From Erysipelotrichaceae bacterium (GTDB lineage: Bacteria > Bacillota_I > Bacilli_A > Erysipelotrichales > Erysipelotrichaceae): a stretch of DNA of 14,678 nt. Under the pieces are notes generated by a model, which was not told where the DNA came from, did no database searches, and saw only the letters and a program-made list of their open reading frames with translations. Made by a program: the position numbers and the translations under genes. This document shows, piece by piece, positions 13,798 to 14,678 of this stretch; the stretch's first letter is position 1, and each line of letters begins with the position of its first letter. Where the stretch lies: assembly GCA_017511325.1 (NCBI GenBank), contig JAFWKS010000307.1, positions 1-14,678 on the forward strand, written 5' to 3'.

Positions 13798-14677
13798 GTG
13801 GAGCATACTTGATTATGCCGTTGTCGAAAGCCTCCAGGACAATGGCACAAGCTTTTCTGTCAGCCGGACTGCCCTTGCTGGCAAACGACTCAAGACACAT
13901 TCTTGCGTGTTCTGCCGATTTAGCTGTGTCGATCATATACTGGACCGTGTGACCTTTGTATTTGTCTCCACCGCCTGAAAGCACATGAATTTGTGCTTCC
14001 TGCAACGACATGGCATCGCCAAGTTCCGGAAGTGCCGGTGCTTCAACCGTAACAAAATCAGGCTGAGCCATAGCAGCTGTTGCCGGAACAGGATTTGCTG
14101 CGACATTTTCTACCGGTGTCGGTGCAACAGGCGCAGGCATAATCGGAGTGCTGATCACTTCGCCCGTCGTTGGATTAACCATCTGATTATTGCCGTCTAC
14201 AACGGTTTCATCTTCAGGTTCTTCCACATCACCTGCATAAACTTTCCAGCCTAAGCCGAAATTGATCGCGATGTTCTTAACAAAGCATCTCATGATACTT
14301 GTATTAAGAGCCATCGAATCCATCGGCATGATGGTGAAGACTCTTCCCCATTTGTTTGCAATCTGATACGGGTGGTCTTTCATTGGTCGATTTGCAGGGT
14401 CCATGACCGGCAGGAAGAACTCCCTTGTCTGTCCCTTAATAGTTACGCGGGTCCAGACAAAGAAGCCACCGAATGTTTTCTGGTAGGATCTTCCGGATTC
14501 TCCCTCTTTAACACGCAGCCCGTTATCGTCGAATTCAACGATTTCAAACCTCGCGTCCGGGTCAAATTCCATTACCTCCTCCATCATTCGAGCCCACTGG
14601 AGATACTTTAATATCTCCTCTGTGCCGTCTTTGTTGGTACGGCCTGTCTTCTTTTCGTCAATGAAATCATTGACGTC
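13778..14677 (-). CDS. Single-strand annealing protein, DUF1071/Sak type (5' end cut by window edge)
   Basis: The frame is open from the right edge, so the start is not in view; 300 codons are visible. The first visible residues 'DVNDFIDEKK' and 'EEILKYLQWARMMEEVM' then 'PDARFEIVEF' match the opening of the DUF1071 (Sak) family ('vnd.iekK....YLsWa.a....pdA.fei'). Then 'REFFLPVMDPANRP' and 'MALNTSIMRCFVKNIAINFG' followed by 'LGWKVYAGD' give the family's LPVMD and RC.vK..A...GLG blocks. These are Rad52-superfamily phage and element proteins that anneal complementary single strands. A Pro/Ala linker (about residues 160-205 of the visible part) joins a short C-terminal domain ('GGDKYKGHTVQYMI'), possibly for partner binding, and an Ala-rich end. 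It heads the visible block with the primase-type gene next. Confidence 0.82.
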   Translation of the reverse strand, partial: DVNDFIDEKKTGRTNKDGTEEILKYLQWARMMEEVMEFDPDARFEIVEFDDNGLRVKEGESGRSYQKTFGGFFVWTRVTIKGQTREFFLPVMDPANRPMKDHPYQIANKWGRVFTIMPMDSMALNTSIMRCFVKNIAINFGLGWKVYAGDVEEPEDETVVDGNNQMVNPTTGEVISTPIMPAPVAPTPVENVAANPVPATAAMAQPDFVTVEAPALPELGDAMSLQEAQIHVLSGGGDKYKGHTVQYMIDTAKSAEHARMCLESFASKGSPADRKACAIVLEAFDNGIIKYAPQEAAAA

Positions 14678-14678
14678 A

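Noticed and set aside
13749..13850. Upstream extension of the primase-type gene to 13850
   Set aside because: It reads through the hairpin and the end of the previous gene; the ATG at 13748 has AAGGAGG.
1..14678. tRNA or rRNA genes, insertion sequences, attachment sites, toxin-antitoxin pair
   Set aside because: Looked for on both strands; no tRNA-like cloverleaf, no transposase motif, no terminal repeats and no recognisable toxin or antitoxin fold were seen.

Overview
The window is part of a conjugative element (ICE or conjugative plasmid; no integrase, relaxase or replication initiator is in view) from a Gram-positive host, most likely an anaerobic gut-type Bacillota. This rests on a PrgI/VirB4-type secretion operon with a CHAP wall hydrolase, a lipobox signal peptide, strong AAAGGAGG ribosome sites and moderate GC with AGA/AGG arginine codons. 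The genus cannot be read from the sequence. Nearly all genes lie on the minus strand, so biologically the map runs right to left.

Right part (14678 to about 9940, minus): a single-strand annealing protein of the DUF1071/Sak type (cut by the window edge), a zinc-finger plus TOPRIM-like DUF3854 primase-type protein, and a run of short tightly packed genes: a coiled-coil protein, a DUF4313 protein, two unrecognised proteins, a 46-residue small ORF, and a SprT-like zinc metalloprotease. This looks like the DNA-processing and accessory block of the element.

Middle (9938 to 7650): the only plus-strand gene, a lipoprotein-type surface protein with an acidic stalk, a 'YIETTGAQWIDT' module, a Listeria-Bacteroides (InlB B) repeat and a Ig-like repeat. 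Its promoter is a perfect TTGACA, a 17-bp spacer made mostly of a run of 12 G, then TATCAT: a textbook layout for slipped-strand phase variation. Downstream the gene continues as a frameshifted second copy of the last repeat, with breaks at or near short homopolymers. Between this gene and the transfer operon is a 500-bp region with an imperfect array of direct repeats spaced at near-integral helical turns, inverted repeats and a duplicated hairpin.

Left part (7647 to 1, minus): the type IV secretion operon in the order VirB2-like pilin, VirB6/TrbL-like channel protein with a long charged coiled tail, CHAP hydrolase (VirB1-like), a Lys-rich protein with tandem OB/S1-like units, PrgI-like membrane protein, and VirB4 ATPase (cut at the left edge before its Walker A motif). 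Hairpins sit in most intercistronic gaps of both operons, each followed at once by the next strong ribosome site, suggesting partial termination or processing to set protein ratios. The VirB4 start is a GTG inside the PrgI gene.

All calls come from reading the sequence; no database search was run.
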